From Mycobacterium sp. (GTDB taxonomy: Bacteria; Actinomycetota; Actinomycetes; Mycobacteriales; Mycobacteriaceae), in assembly GCA_023264735.1 (NCBI GenBank), contig JAHFVD010000027.1:1-64000 (forward strand): a stretch of 64,000 nucleotides of DNA. Direction: 5' to 3'. A program made the translations under genes and the position numbers. A model generated the notes under the pieces. The model was not told the origin of the DNA, did not search any database, and saw only the letters and a program-made list of their open reading frames with translations. This document shows, one piece after another, positions 27,797 to 36,182 of this stretch. Every line of letters starts with the position of its first letter. Positions within the stretch are counted from its first letter, which is position 1.

Positions 27797-29167
27797 ATGG
27801 TCCAGACAATCGAAGGGCGCCCGGTCAGTGGGTTGCCGCCGGCGCCGATGAACCCATTGCCGTATCGGAAGCAGGTGCGGGCAATCAGGGCGTTTCACAC
27901 CGGGATAGAAACATTGCGTGATGCGGGTGGACCGGTGACGCGGGTCAGACTCGGGCCCGACTGGCTGATGCCGCCGGTCGTGGTCGCCACCTCACCCCAA
28001 TCGGCCCGCGACATCCTGGGCCGCAGCGGAGAACATGCCGAGAGAACGCGCGTGCACCACGAAACGCGCCACCTGTTCGGCCCGAGCCTGTTCAACCTCA
28101 CCCACGAACCTTGGTTACCGCGCCGACGCACGCTGCAACCGATCTTCACCAAACAGCACGTCCGCGAATTCGGTGGACACATGGCCGAAGCCGCGCAAAC
28201 AGTCGTCGACAACTGGAGTGACGGCACCCAGATCGACCTCGACGCCGAATGCCGCCAACTGACTTTGCGGGCGCTCGGCCGCTCAGTGCTCGGACTCGAC
28301 CTCGACGAGCACGCCGACACCCTCGCCACACCGGTACGCAACGCGTTGGAATACGTGGCCGATCGAGCACTCCGGCCGGTACGCGCCCCGCGATGGTTGC
28401 CGACCCCGGCCCGCCGGCGAGCACGCGCCGCCAGCGATGAACTGCATCAACTCGCCGACCAAATCCTCCAGTCGTGCCGCGCCAACCCGGCCCGCGAGGC
28501 ACCGCTGGTGCAGGCGCTCATCGCTGCCCGTGATCCCGCCACAGGACAGGTACTGTCCGACGGCGAAATCCGTACCGAGCTCGTCTCGTTCATGGTGGCC
28601 GGCCACGACACCACCGCCACCACTTTGACCTATGCCCTATGGGCACTGGGCAATCACCCTGAAATGCAGGAAAAGGCCCGCGCCGAGGTCGCCAGCGCCG
28701 GCGATCGCGAACTGACGCCCGACGATGTGCACGCCCTCAGCTACACCGTTCAGGTGCTGCATGAGGCGCTGCGGCTGTGCCCGCCAGCCGCAGTGACATC
28801 CCGGATGGCGTTGCGCGACATCGAGGTCGACGGCTACCACGTCGAGGCCGGCACAATGCTGGTCGTCGGCATCTACGCACTACATCGCGACCCCGCCCGG
28901 TGGGACCACCCGCTGAACTTCGACCCCGACCGCTTCAACCCACAAAACTCCGAAGGCCGCGACCGCTGGCAATACCTACCCTTCGGCGCAGGACCGCGCT
29001 CCTGCATCGGCGACCATTTCGCCATGCTCGAAGCCACCCTCGCGCTGGCCACCATCATCCGTCGCGCCGAAATCCAGTCCACCGACTGGGATTTCCCCAT
29101 GATCGTGCCATTCACGACGGTCGCAGCGAAGCCAGTCAGAGCCCGAGTAAGCGGGCGTCGCGTGTGA
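27797..29167 (+). CDS. Cytochrome P450
   Basis: A 456-residue monooxygenase without a membrane anchor. The I-helix oxygen-binding motif A-G-H-D-T-T (about 271-276), K-helix E-A-L-R (about 329-332) and the heme-binding loop F-G-A-G-P-R-S-C-I-G (Cys at about 404) are intact. The ATG at 27797 has GGGAGG six bases upstream; the longer upstream frame has no ribosome site. The overall pattern suggests a fatty-acid/terpene-type hydroxylase (bacterial CYP4-like subgroup), but substrate cannot be told. No ferredoxin gene is adjacent. It is divergent from the cyclase/LuxR regulator and convergent with an SDR gene nine bases away. Confidence 0.9.
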   Translation: MVQTIEGRPVSGLPPAPMNPLPYRKQVRAIRAFHTGIETLRDAGGPVTRVRLGPDWLMPPVVVATSPQSARDILGRSGEHAERTRVHHETRHLFGPSLFNLTHEPWLPRRRTLQPIFTKQHVREFGGHMAEAAQTVVDNWSDGTQIDLDAECRQLTLRALGRSVLGLDLDEHADTLATPVRNALEYVADRALRPVRAPRWLPTPARRRARAASDELHQLADQILQSCRANPAREAPLVQALIAARDPATGQVLSDGEIRTELVSFMVAGHDTTATTLTYALWALGNHPEMQEKARAEVASAGDRELTPDDVHALSYTVQVLHEALRLCPPAAVTSRMALRDIEVDGYHVEAGTMLVVGIYALHRDPARWDHPLNFDPDRFNPQNSEGRDRWQYLPFGAGPRSCIGDHFAMLEATLALATIIRRAEIQSTDWDFPMIVPFTTVAAKPVRARVSGRRV

Positions 29168-29176
29168 CGAATTCGA

Positions 29177-30001
29177 TCAGGGCTGACTGAAAACCTTGCG
29201 CAGCAACATATCCCGCGCCCGGGTGGGCAGCTTGGTCATCAGGGTCATCTGCACCGCGGTCGCCAGCCCGACCGGGTAGCGCGCGCGTGGCCTGCGGGCC
29301 GTCAACGCCTCAAGCACCACCTTGGACACTTTGTCCGGATCCACCGCCAAGCGTTGTGACATCGGAATCGCCTTCCGCATCCCCGCAACATGTTTGGTGT
29401 ACAGCGCGCGGTGCTGTGGCGCCAGGGCGTTTTCCATATCGACGACGGATTGGTCGGCATCCCGCCACAGGTCGGTGTCGGTCTGGGCAGGCTGGACCAC
29501 ACTGACCGCAATGCCCCAGGGGCGAAGCTCGAGTCGCAACGCGTCGGCGGCAGCCTCGAGCGCGAACTTGGACGCGCTGTAGGCACCCATCATCGGCGCC
29601 GAAAGCTTGCCATTCACACTGGAAATAAACACGATCCGGCCCCGCGACTCGCGCAACAGTGGAAGCACCGCCGACGTGACGGCGAGCTGGCCGACGACGT
29701 TGACGTCCAGTTGCCGCCGGATCTCGGCCGGGGTCAACCCCTCCAGCGGGCCGCTGACCGCAATGCCCGCATTGTTGACCACTGCATCGAGACGCCCGGG
29801 CAGAAGATCCGGTAGCGCGGCAACCTGTGCGTCGTCGGTGATGTCGAGGGTGACGGCACTGACCCGCGGCAACGCCGACAACGCCTCGGCGTCGGCCGCG
29901 CTGCGCACACCACCGATGACATCCCAGCCGGCGGCGGCCAGATAACTCACGATCGACTTGCCGATTCCCCGGGCTGCGCCGGTGACCAGAACAGTGGGCA
30001 T
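29177..30001 (-). CDS. Short-chain dehydrogenase/reductase
   Basis: A 274-residue classical SDR. It has the cofactor motif T-G-A-A-R-G-I-G (residues 7-14), N-N-A-G (about 79-82), the catalytic Ser region F-I-S-S-V and Y-S-A-S-K (about 142-146). The C-terminus is extended and basic, ending near a hydrophobic/Arg-rich stretch (R-A-R-D-M-L-L-R), which suggests membrane association as in lipid-active SDRs. The gene lies 14 bases downstream of the DUF1275 gene in the same direction, and so could be the last gene of the extended mce1 transcript. Substrate unknown. Confidence 0.85.
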   Translation of the reverse strand: MPTVLVTGAARGIGKSIVSYLAAAGWDVIGGVRSAADAEALSALPRVSAVTLDITDDAQVAALPDLLPGRLDAVVNNAGIAVSGPLEGLTPAEIRRQLDVNVVGQLAVTSAVLPLLRESRGRIVFISSVNGKLSAPMMGAYSASKFALEAAADALRLELRPWGIAVSVVQPAQTDTDLWRDADQSVVDMENALAPQHRALYTKHVAGMRKAIPMSQRLAVDPDKVSKVVLEALTARRPRARYPVGLATAVQMTLMTKLPTRARDMLLRKVFSQP

Positions 30002-30015
30002 AGTCCTGACTGTAG

Positions 30016-30699
30016 TTACCCGGTCGTCGCGCGCGGGCCGTACCGGAAGACGGCCAGGCTGGCGCCCACCACGACCGCAGCCAAGGCAATCACCGGAGCC
30101 ACCGTCCAGCGCGTCATCGTCGCACCGACCATCGCACCCGCGCACAGCGTCAAAACCACGCTGTAGCGCAGCTTTTCCCGCTCCCCGGTGCCGCCGGCGA
30201 GCCGGCTGTCCACACCAATCCCCACCAGCGTCGACGTCAGCACCGTGGTGCTGAGCTCCTGCACGCCAAACTGGCGCGCGGCGGCGTTCTGGGCACCGAA
30301 CGTCACCGCCAGACCGGCGATCAGGATCAGCTTCCCGTTGTCGTGATAGTTCACGACGCCGGTTCCGGCGAGCACCGCCAACACGGTCAGCAGCACCACC
30401 TCGGTGCCCAGCGCTGCCGTCAGCCACACCCGCACCTCGTAGTCGAAGTGGCGGGCGAACCGGCCCCCCAACACGGTGCCGACCAGGAAGCTGACGAACG
30501 AGAGGATCGCGGCGACCATGTCCACCCCGGAATGCGGAACGAACCAGAACCCCAGGAAGACCACGTTTCCGGTCATGTTGGCGACGAACACATGCCCGAG
30601 CACCAGCACACTGACCGCGTCGACCAGACCGGTGGCGAACGTCAGCAGCAGCAGCGCGACGACGGTGGAGCGTTCTGATACGGGCGAGGTGACGACCAT
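30016..30699 (-). CDS. DUF1275 (YoaK-family) membrane protein
   Basis: A 227-residue polytopic protein with about six hydrophobic segments. Family motifs are visible: G-L-V-D-A-V-S-V-L-x-L-G-H-V-F-V-A-N-M-T-G-N near the N-terminus and G-A-Q-N-A-A-A-R in the centre. YoaK-type proteins are presumed transporters of unknown substrate. The gene begins 25 bases after the end of the last Mce-associated gene on the same strand, so read-through from the mce1 operon is likely. This is not part of the M. tuberculosis mce1 arrangement as I recall it. Confidence 0.82.
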   Translation of the reverse strand: MVVTSPVSERSTVVALLLLTFATGLVDAVSVLVLGHVFVANMTGNVVFLGFWFVPHSGVDMVAAILSFVSFLVGTVLGGRFARHFDYEVRVWLTAALGTEVVLLTVLAVLAGTGVVNYHDNGKLILIAGLAVTFGAQNAAARQFGVQELSTTVLTSTLVGIGVDSRLAGGTGEREKLRYSVVLTLCAGAMVGATMTRWTVAPVIALAAVVVGASLAVFRYGPRATTG

Positions 30700-30724
30700 G
30701 CGCCAAGTATCGCCGGTGGGTGCC

Positions 30725-31354
30725 TCAGAGCTTGGGTGTGAGGTCCAACGATGTCACGGTGGTCATCTTGGTGACCAGCCAGTGCGAGCCGTCTCGGGTC
30801 ATCTGCACGCGGTAGGAGAGGTACTTCGTCGACGGAATGTCCTTGCTCAGCGGGCTCTTCGACGTGGTGTTGGTGTAGACGATCGCGGTGGCATCCGAAC
30901 CGTTCAGCGATTCGACGGCCGCCCCGACCACCTCGGTGCTGTTGGTGACCTTGGCCTGCTTGTTGGTCGGCACGATGGCGTCGACGTACTTGCGGTACTC
31001 GTCCTGGAAGTCCCCGGACAGGTATTTCGCCGACCGGTCGGGCAGCTTGTCCATATCGTCGGGGGTGTAGGTCCACAGCGTCGTGATCGCCTCGGCGGCG
31101 GTCCGGGCGATGTTGAGCTTGGTGTCGACGGCCGCCCGGTCCATCAGATACGGCTGCACGGTCGCGCCCGCAAAAGCGCCGGCGGCGACGAACAGCACCG
31201 CCGATACACCCACGGCCACAGTTGTCGCGTTGAGGCTGAACCGCTTTCGCGGATGCTCCGACTCGGAAGGGCCTATTTCGGCGGCCTCGCTGCGCACCTC
31301 GTAGTCCTGCGCGGCGTCGGTCAGATCACCTGCTTGAAGCTGCTGATCTTCCAC
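30725..31354 (-). CDS. Mce-associated membrane protein (Rv0178 type)
   Basis: A 209-residue bitopic protein: acidic cytoplasmic N-terminus, one transmembrane helix (near residues 45-68) and an exported NTF2-like domain ending W-L-V-T-K-M-T-T-V. Proteins of this type stabilise Mce complexes. I chose the GTG at 31354 because a very strong AAGGAAGGAGG lies just upstream, although this overlaps the preceding gene by 34 bases; an ATG at 31387 is also in frame. It is the last conserved gene of the mce1 locus. Confidence 0.82.
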   Translation of the reverse strand: MEDQQLQAGDLTDAAQDYEVRSEAAEIGPSESEHPRKRFSLNATTVAVGVSAVLFVAAGAFAGATVQPYLMDRAAVDTKLNIARTAAEAITTLWTYTPDDMDKLPDRSAKYLSGDFQDEYRKYVDAIVPTNKQAKVTNSTEVVGAAVESLNGSDATAIVYTNTTSKSPLSKDIPSTKYLSYRVQMTRDGSHWLVTKMTTVTSLDLTPKL

Positions 31355-31869
31355 TGCCCTCCTTCCTTGGTCGCGATGGCTAACCACCGGCTACCGCTTT
31401 CGATGGTCTTGCCGTCGGGCATCTTGGTCTTGGTCGTGGCGGCCACCACCACGTCCGCGCTGCCGTCCCGGTTCCAGCGCTCGATGCCCAGGGCCTGCAC
31501 AGTGCCCGTCGTCGGCTCGGCCCGCGCCACCTGGATGACGATCTCATTCATCCTGTCCTGGAATTGCTTCGCGAAATCGCCAGTCCCCTGGGCCAAAATC
31601 CCGTCCGCGTAATCGTTGGCGTGGAAGGGGTCGAGGGTCGCGTACTGCGTGACGAAGCCGCGAACGAAGCTCAGCACGGCGACATCCCGGATCGCGTCCT
31701 CCCGCTGGGTTTCGCGTTTCACCAGCAGCAGTGTGCTCACGGTGATCGCCGCGACGACCACCACCGCAACCAACGCGGCGACCAGGGGCAGCACCCAGCG
31801 CCGCGGTCGGGCGTCGGGCAACCGGAACAGGTCCGTGCTGTCCGGTTCCACCCTGCGCCGCGGGCTCAC
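31321..31869 (-). CDS. Mce-associated membrane protein (Rv0177 type)
   Basis: A 182-residue protein with a basic cytoplasmic head (R-R-R-V-E-P), one transmembrane helix (about residues 26-50) and an exported domain of about 130 residues with the family's W-K-I-S-S-F end. The ATG overlaps the stop of the RDD gene by four bases (ATGA). Part of the accessory set that accompanies mce operons and is thought to stabilise the transporter; direct function not known. Confidence 0.83.
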   Translation of the reverse strand: MSPRRRVEPDSTDLFRLPDARPRRWVLPLVAALVAVVVVAAITVSTLLLVKRETQREDAIRDVAVLSFVRGFVTQYATLDPFHANDYADGILAQGTGDFAKQFQDRMNEIVIQVARAEPTTGTVQALGIERWNRDGSADVVVAATTKTKMPDGKTIESGSRWLAIATKEGGQWKISSFKQVI

Positions 31870-32852
31870 TTCGGCCCCCCGGGCCTGGCGAGCACCGAGA
31901 AGTCGGCCACTTTCCAGTGGTCGCCGACCCGCTCGAACTTCACCTGCACGGTGGCCGAGATCAGCCGCAGATTGGGTGCCTCACCGCGCTGCCCCTGCAT
32001 GAACATCAGCATCTCGGCCCGGTCGCGGGCGTTGGTCAGCACCGAGCTGTTGACGACCCAGTATTCGGTGTCGGCCAGGCCGAGCTTGCGCGCACGATCC
32101 TGATCCTCCACAAGTTTCGGGCGGTAGCCGTCGGTGACCAGGTCCCGTGCGCGCGTGAAATCGCCGTCGGCGGAGGCGAGGTTGTACGTCAACATCTGCT
32201 CGACGATCTTGGGACCCTGCACCGCGAGCTGCTGGCGGGCCTGCTCGACGGCGAGTTCGGGCCGGTACACGCCGAAGTAACCGAGCAGCGTGGCCGCGCC
32301 CGCGACCACAGCGAGTGCCACCAGCACCCCGCCGGCCAGCCGCCGCCGATCGGGCCGCTCACCGTCGACGCGGCGGACTTCGGTGCGGACGATCAGGTCC
32401 GCGAACGTCCGGCCGCGGGAATCCCACAGCGGCCACAGCCAGCCGACGAACACCGCGGCCGTATCGAGAAGATGCGCCAGATCGCGCAGCAGCAGGCGCC
32501 ACGGACCGACCGGGTCGCCGTCGCGGCTGACGACGACAATGCCGGCCAGCGATCGGCCGAGTGTCCACCCGGTGATCGACGGCAGCAGCAGCCGGTTGAC
32601 TGCCACCGCGAGGAACGCCACTCCGGCCAGAGCGATCGCCGTCCACCGCAGCCATCCGAGGCCCGATATCGAGGCCGACTGTGCCACCAGCAGGCAGGTG
32701 ATCACCACACCGATGCCGAAGAACACGTCGACCGCGAAGGCACCGGCGCGCGCCTGCCAGCTTGCCGTCAGCCCGGCGGGGGCCCGCTCGGCGGGCTCGG
32801 TGTCGTCGACGACATCGTCGATGGCATCAGCTTCGGGGAGGGTCACCGTCAC
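31866..32852 (-). CDS. Mce-associated RDD-domain membrane protein (Rv0176 type)
   Basis: A 328-residue protein fusing an N-terminal RDD membrane domain (W-Q-A-R-A-G-A-F-A-V-D near residue 32, several transmembrane helices to about 165) to a transmembrane-anchored Mce-associated domain (about 175-328, ending V-A-D-F-S-V-L). This fusion is typical of Rv0176. The GTG at 32852 overlaps the end of the preceding frameshift-affected gene by 26 bases. Role: probably assembly or stability of the Mce1 complex. Confidence 0.85.
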   Translation of the reverse strand: MTVTLPEADAIDDVVDDTEPAERAPAGLTASWQARAGAFAVDVFFGIGVVITCLLVAQSASISGLGWLRWTAIALAGVAFLAVAVNRLLLPSITGWTLGRSLAGIVVVSRDGDPVGPWRLLLRDLAHLLDTAAVFVGWLWPLWDSRGRTFADLIVRTEVRRVDGERPDRRRLAGGVLVALAVVAGAATLLGYFGVYRPELAVEQARQQLAVQGPKIVEQMLTYNLASADGDFTRARDLVTDGYRPKLVEDQDRARKLGLADTEYWVVNSSVLTNARDRAEMLMFMQGQRGEAPNLRLISATVQVKFERVGDHWKVADFSVLARPGGPK

Positions 32853-33490
32853 CTGAACCCTTGGAAACCTGGTCGAGTCTGGCGATCTTGTACGTGCCGT
32901 CCTCGGGCATCATCCGAACCCGCAAGCGGTAGCCCTGTTCCTGGTCCTGGGCTTGGGAGTTGGACACCTTCACCCGCACGGCAACCAGGATGTCCATCGA
33001 GCCGTCGTTGTTGTGGCGTTCCACGGCAGCGCGCATGTTGGAGACCTGCACCTGGACCTTGGCGGCCTGGTAGGCGTCCACCAGGAGGCCGCTGTAGAGC
33101 GTGGCCTGCGCACCGAAGTCACCGGTCGCGCACTCGATGATCTTCTGCTGGCTGGCGGCCATCGCGTTGGCGTCGGGCGCCTGAGTGGCGGTGACGCAGT
33201 CCTTGGCGGCCGACAGCGCGCTGGTTTCGGCCCGCGCCGCGGCGACGCTCTTCTGATGCGCCCGCAGTGCGAAGTATCCGCCGGTGGCGACGAGCAGACC
33301 CGCAATCACCAGTGCGGCGCACACGATCAGGGCGACCGCCCCGTTCAGCCGCGACCCGCGCGGCGGCTCACCGGTGGCTGCTTGCGTCTCGTCGACCGTA
33401 CTGGCCTCGGACTCGACGATCTCGCCTTCACAAGCGTCGTCGTCGGTGGGCGGGGGGGGTCAGCTGACCGGAGCCAGCATCTCCTTCCAT
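32827..33490 (-). CDS. Mce-associated protein (Rv0175 type), frame broken by a G8 tract
   Basis: The intact part (32827-33324) encodes a transmembrane helix and an exported Mce-associated domain ending K-I-A-R-L-D-Q-V. In the same frame upstream there is no start codon back to the mce1F stop, yet the open stretch encodes a typical acidic cytoplasmic head. The natural start seems to be the ATG at 33490, with AGGAG seven bases upstream and overlapping the mce1F end, as in neighbouring pairs. That frame is one base out of register; the run of eight G (eight C on the coding strand, 33452-33459) lies exactly between. Losing one base restores a full 220-residue protein. As written, translation could only begin at the GTG at 33324, inside the membrane segment. 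Confidence 0.7.
33452..33459. repeat. G8 homopolymer in a Mce-associated gene
   Basis: Eight consecutive G on the plus strand between the upstream SD-supported ATG (33490) and the rest of the gene. A seven-base tract would join the frames. Either an assembly error or a slippage-prone tract. Confidence 0.85.
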
Positions 33491-35010
33491 CCGTCGTCTC
33501 CTGTACTGCTCGAGTTACTGACGTTGTACTTCACACCGTCAGGACCGACCAACTCCCCGCTCTGCGGGCTGTAGATGGCGGTATTACTGGCGGCCGGGGT
33601 GTACGTGCAGGGATTCGGTTGCTGACCGTTGCACTGCACGGTCCCCGTGCCGGGTGGACTGAGGTCGTCGCTGATCGGCGGCGTGGGCCCTGGCAGCAGA
33701 TCGGCCGGCAGCGGGTTCATCCCGTTGTTGATCGACGGTGCCGGTATCACGGTACCGGGATTCACTGGCTGGTCGCATCGAGCGCCCGGTGCCGGGCAGT
33801 TGAGCACCTGGTTGGGATCGCCGTACCAGGGGTTGTTGCCCAGCGGCGTGTAGGGCTCGTTGCTGCGGCATTCCATCGGTGTCGCCGCCCGCTTGCCCGG
33901 GATGTCGGCGCACGGGAAGTTACGGGCGCCGCGAACCACGTTGGCGGGGGTGTCCTTGGGGATCTTGCAGTACAGCCCGTTCTCCACCGGCATCGGCCTG
34001 GTGTCCGCGGGGGCACGCCACTGGCTGGCCGGCAGGAAGCCGGTCAGGCACGGCGGCGGCTGGTTGATGGTCAAGCCGAAGTCCAGCGCCGCCTGGCGCG
34101 GGTACGGCGCCGACACGGACTCCGCGACCGACGCGCCCTGTGGCAACAGCACCAGCGATTGCTCGACGCCCTTGTTGTAGCGCTTGAGCATGTCCAGCAC
34201 GATCTCGAGGTTGGCCAGCGTCTGCGGCAACGCCTCGCGCACATCACTGAACACGGCGTTGACCGCATCGGCGGTCGGAGCGGCCTGACGCAGTCCATCG
34301 CGCAGCGCCTGATCCTGCGCGGCGGTCTGCGACGCGATGGTGTTCAGGTTCGCCGACCACTGCTGGATCGCACTCGAGGAATCGATTTGGCTGTCGATGA
34401 CGGCCGGTGAGTTCTGGATGATGTCGTTGACGTCGGCGATGTTGGTCTTGAAATCACCCACGATCGCCTGCGTGCCATCGACGAGACGTTGCAGTGACGG
34501 ACCCAAACCGCCTACCGCCAGGGCGGTTTCGTTCAACAACACCGGGATCTTATCGGCAGGCAACGCGGCGAGTCCCCGGTTGGCCGCATCCAGGGCCGGA
34601 CCGATCTCCTCCGGAACCGTCGACTTGGTGATGGTCTGACCGCTGGCGAAGTACTTACCGGGATTGCCGTCAGAGACAAGGTCGAGGTACTGCTCACCGA
34701 CCGCGGACACCGAGTGCACGTTGGCGGAGGCGTCGAGCGGGATCTTGAACTTGTCGCTGATGCTCATCGTGGCCCGGACACCGTTCTCGGTCGGCTCCAC
34801 CTCGGTGACTTTGCCGATCGTGATGCCCCGATAGGTGACGTTGGCCGTCCGGTACAGGCCGCCCGATGACGGCAGGTCCGCCTTCAGTTCGTACTGCCCG
34901 ATACCGGCCAGCGTCGGCAGGCGCAGGAAATACCAGCCCAGCACCAACAGGGCCACCACCGTCAGCACGCCGAACACGACGAGCTGTGTCTTGATGAAGC
35001 GCGTCAACAT
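33460..35010 (-). CDS. mce1F: Mce1F, Mce-family transporter subunit
   Basis: A 516-residue Mce protein: one N-terminal transmembrane helix (about 9-30), the MlaD-like Mce domain (about 38-118), a long helical region (about 130-295) and a C-terminal proline/cysteine-rich part (about 320-516). It is the sixth Mce subunit (F) by order and by its N-terminus M-L-T-R-F-I-K-T-Q-L. Mce1 proteins form a periplasm-spanning needle for fatty-acid import. A 17-base gap follows lprK. It has a C-terminal tail rich in Asn/Gly/Pro. Confidence 0.93.
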   Translation of the reverse strand: MLTRFIKTQLVVFGVLTVVALLVLGWYFLRLPTLAGIGQYELKADLPSSGGLYRTANVTYRGITIGKVTEVEPTENGVRATMSISDKFKIPLDASANVHSVSAVGEQYLDLVSDGNPGKYFASGQTITKSTVPEEIGPALDAANRGLAALPADKIPVLLNETALAVGGLGPSLQRLVDGTQAIVGDFKTNIADVNDIIQNSPAVIDSQIDSSSAIQQWSANLNTIASQTAAQDQALRDGLRQAAPTADAVNAVFSDVREALPQTLANLEIVLDMLKRYNKGVEQSLVLLPQGASVAESVSAPYPRQAALDFGLTINQPPPCLTGFLPASQWRAPADTRPMPVENGLYCKIPKDTPANVVRGARNFPCADIPGKRAATPMECRSNEPYTPLGNNPWYGDPNQVLNCPAPGARCDQPVNPGTVIPAPSINNGMNPLPADLLPGPTPPISDDLSPPGTGTVQCNGQQPNPCTYTPAASNTAIYSPQSGELVGPDGVKYNVSNSSSTGDDGWKEMLAPVS

Positions 35011-35027
35011 CTACTCGTCACCCCTCA

Positions 35028-36182
35028 TCACTCGCCACGCTCGACATACGGTCCGCCGTCGGTCATGTTCGGGTGAGGCGTGAACCGGACGTCCGGAATC
35101 ATCGTCTGCGGATCGCGGCCCCACGACTGCTCAAGGGCGCGCAGCATTCCGGAGACACCGGTACCGGTCAGGAACGCGTTGTCGATCGAGCTCAGCGTCA
35201 GGTCGAAAGTGGCCGACGTGTTGATGTAGTCGCCACGGATTACCTTCGGGATGTTGTCGATCGGGTACGGGGCCGTGATGACCAACTTCAGCGAGTCGAT
35301 CAGATAAGGCGCGGCCCGTCCGAGCTGCTTCAGCGGCCGCTGTAGCAGCGCCAGGTTGGTGTCGAAGTCGGCACGCGACTGCGACAGGGTCTGATCGGTG
35401 ATCGCGCTGAACCGGCCGAGCGCCTCCACGGCACCGGTGAACCTGTCCCTGGCATCCGCGAAATACTTGATCAGCGGCGGGAATTCGGTGAGCACGCGGT
35501 CCAGGGTGGCGTTACGAGCGGCCACGATCGACACCAGTTCGTTGGTCTTGTCGATCGCCCGGGTCAGGTCGTCACGCTGCTGGTTGAGCTGATCGGTGAA
35601 CGTGTCGAGCTTGCCGAGGAAGTCACGGACCTGTTCGGCGTTGCCGTCCAGGATGTTGGTGACCTCGGTCTGGATGATCTCCAGGTTCGGGATGCCGCCA
35701 CCGCGCAGCACGGTGGCGATGCTGGCCAGCGTGCGCTCGGTGGTCGGGAAGGACTGGGAGTTCTTCAGCGGGATCGTCGCGCCGTTGCGCAGCGGTTCCG
35801 GGGACGGATTCGGCGGCGGATCCAGCTCGACATGCTGGGTGCCCAGGAGGCTGGTCTGGCCGATGCGCGCGATCGCATTGGCGGGCAGCTTGATTCCGGG
35901 CTCCAGCTCGAGGGTCAGCGTCGGAACCCAGTTCTTCAGCTCGATGGCCCGCACCGAACCCACGAACACGTCGGCAACCCGCACGCGGCTGTTGACGTTG
36001 AGCGCCAACGTATCCGGCATCTGGACGTAGATGGTCATCTTGTCCTTGCCGCTGCCGGGCCCACCCGGCATCGGCACATTGGCGATACCGCGCCAGCCGC
36101 ACGAGGTCAGCACCAGCGCCGTCATCAGCAGGACGAAACCGCGCCAGCCGATCCGGCGGGTGGTGGTCAGGATGGCACTCAC
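35028..36182 (-). CDS. lprK: Mce1E/LprK, Mce-family lipoprotein subunit
   Basis: A 384-residue lipoprotein with lipobox L-T-S-C (Cys28), followed by the Mce domain (about 45-125; M-T-I-Y-V-Q-M-P-D-T and V-R-V-A-D-V-F-V-G) and a long helical segment. This lipid-anchored member is always the fifth subunit of a Mce complex. The ATG overlaps the mce1D stop by four bases. In the complex it probably caps or anchors the needle. Confidence 0.93.
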   Translation of the reverse strand: MSAILTTTRRIGWRGFVLLMTALVLTSCGWRGIANVPMPGGPGSGKDKMTIYVQMPDTLALNVNSRVRVADVFVGSVRAIELKNWVPTLTLELEPGIKLPANAIARIGQTSLLGTQHVELDPPPNPSPEPLRNGATIPLKNSQSFPTTERTLASIATVLRGGGIPNLEIIQTEVTNILDGNAEQVRDFLGKLDTFTDQLNQQRDDLTRAIDKTNELVSIVAARNATLDRVLTEFPPLIKYFADARDRFTGAVEALGRFSAITDQTLSQSRADFDTNLALLQRPLKQLGRAAPYLIDSLKLVITAPYPIDNIPKVIRGDYINTSATFDLTLSSIDNAFLTGTGVSGMLRALEQSWGRDPQTMIPDVRFTPHPNMTDGGPYVERGE

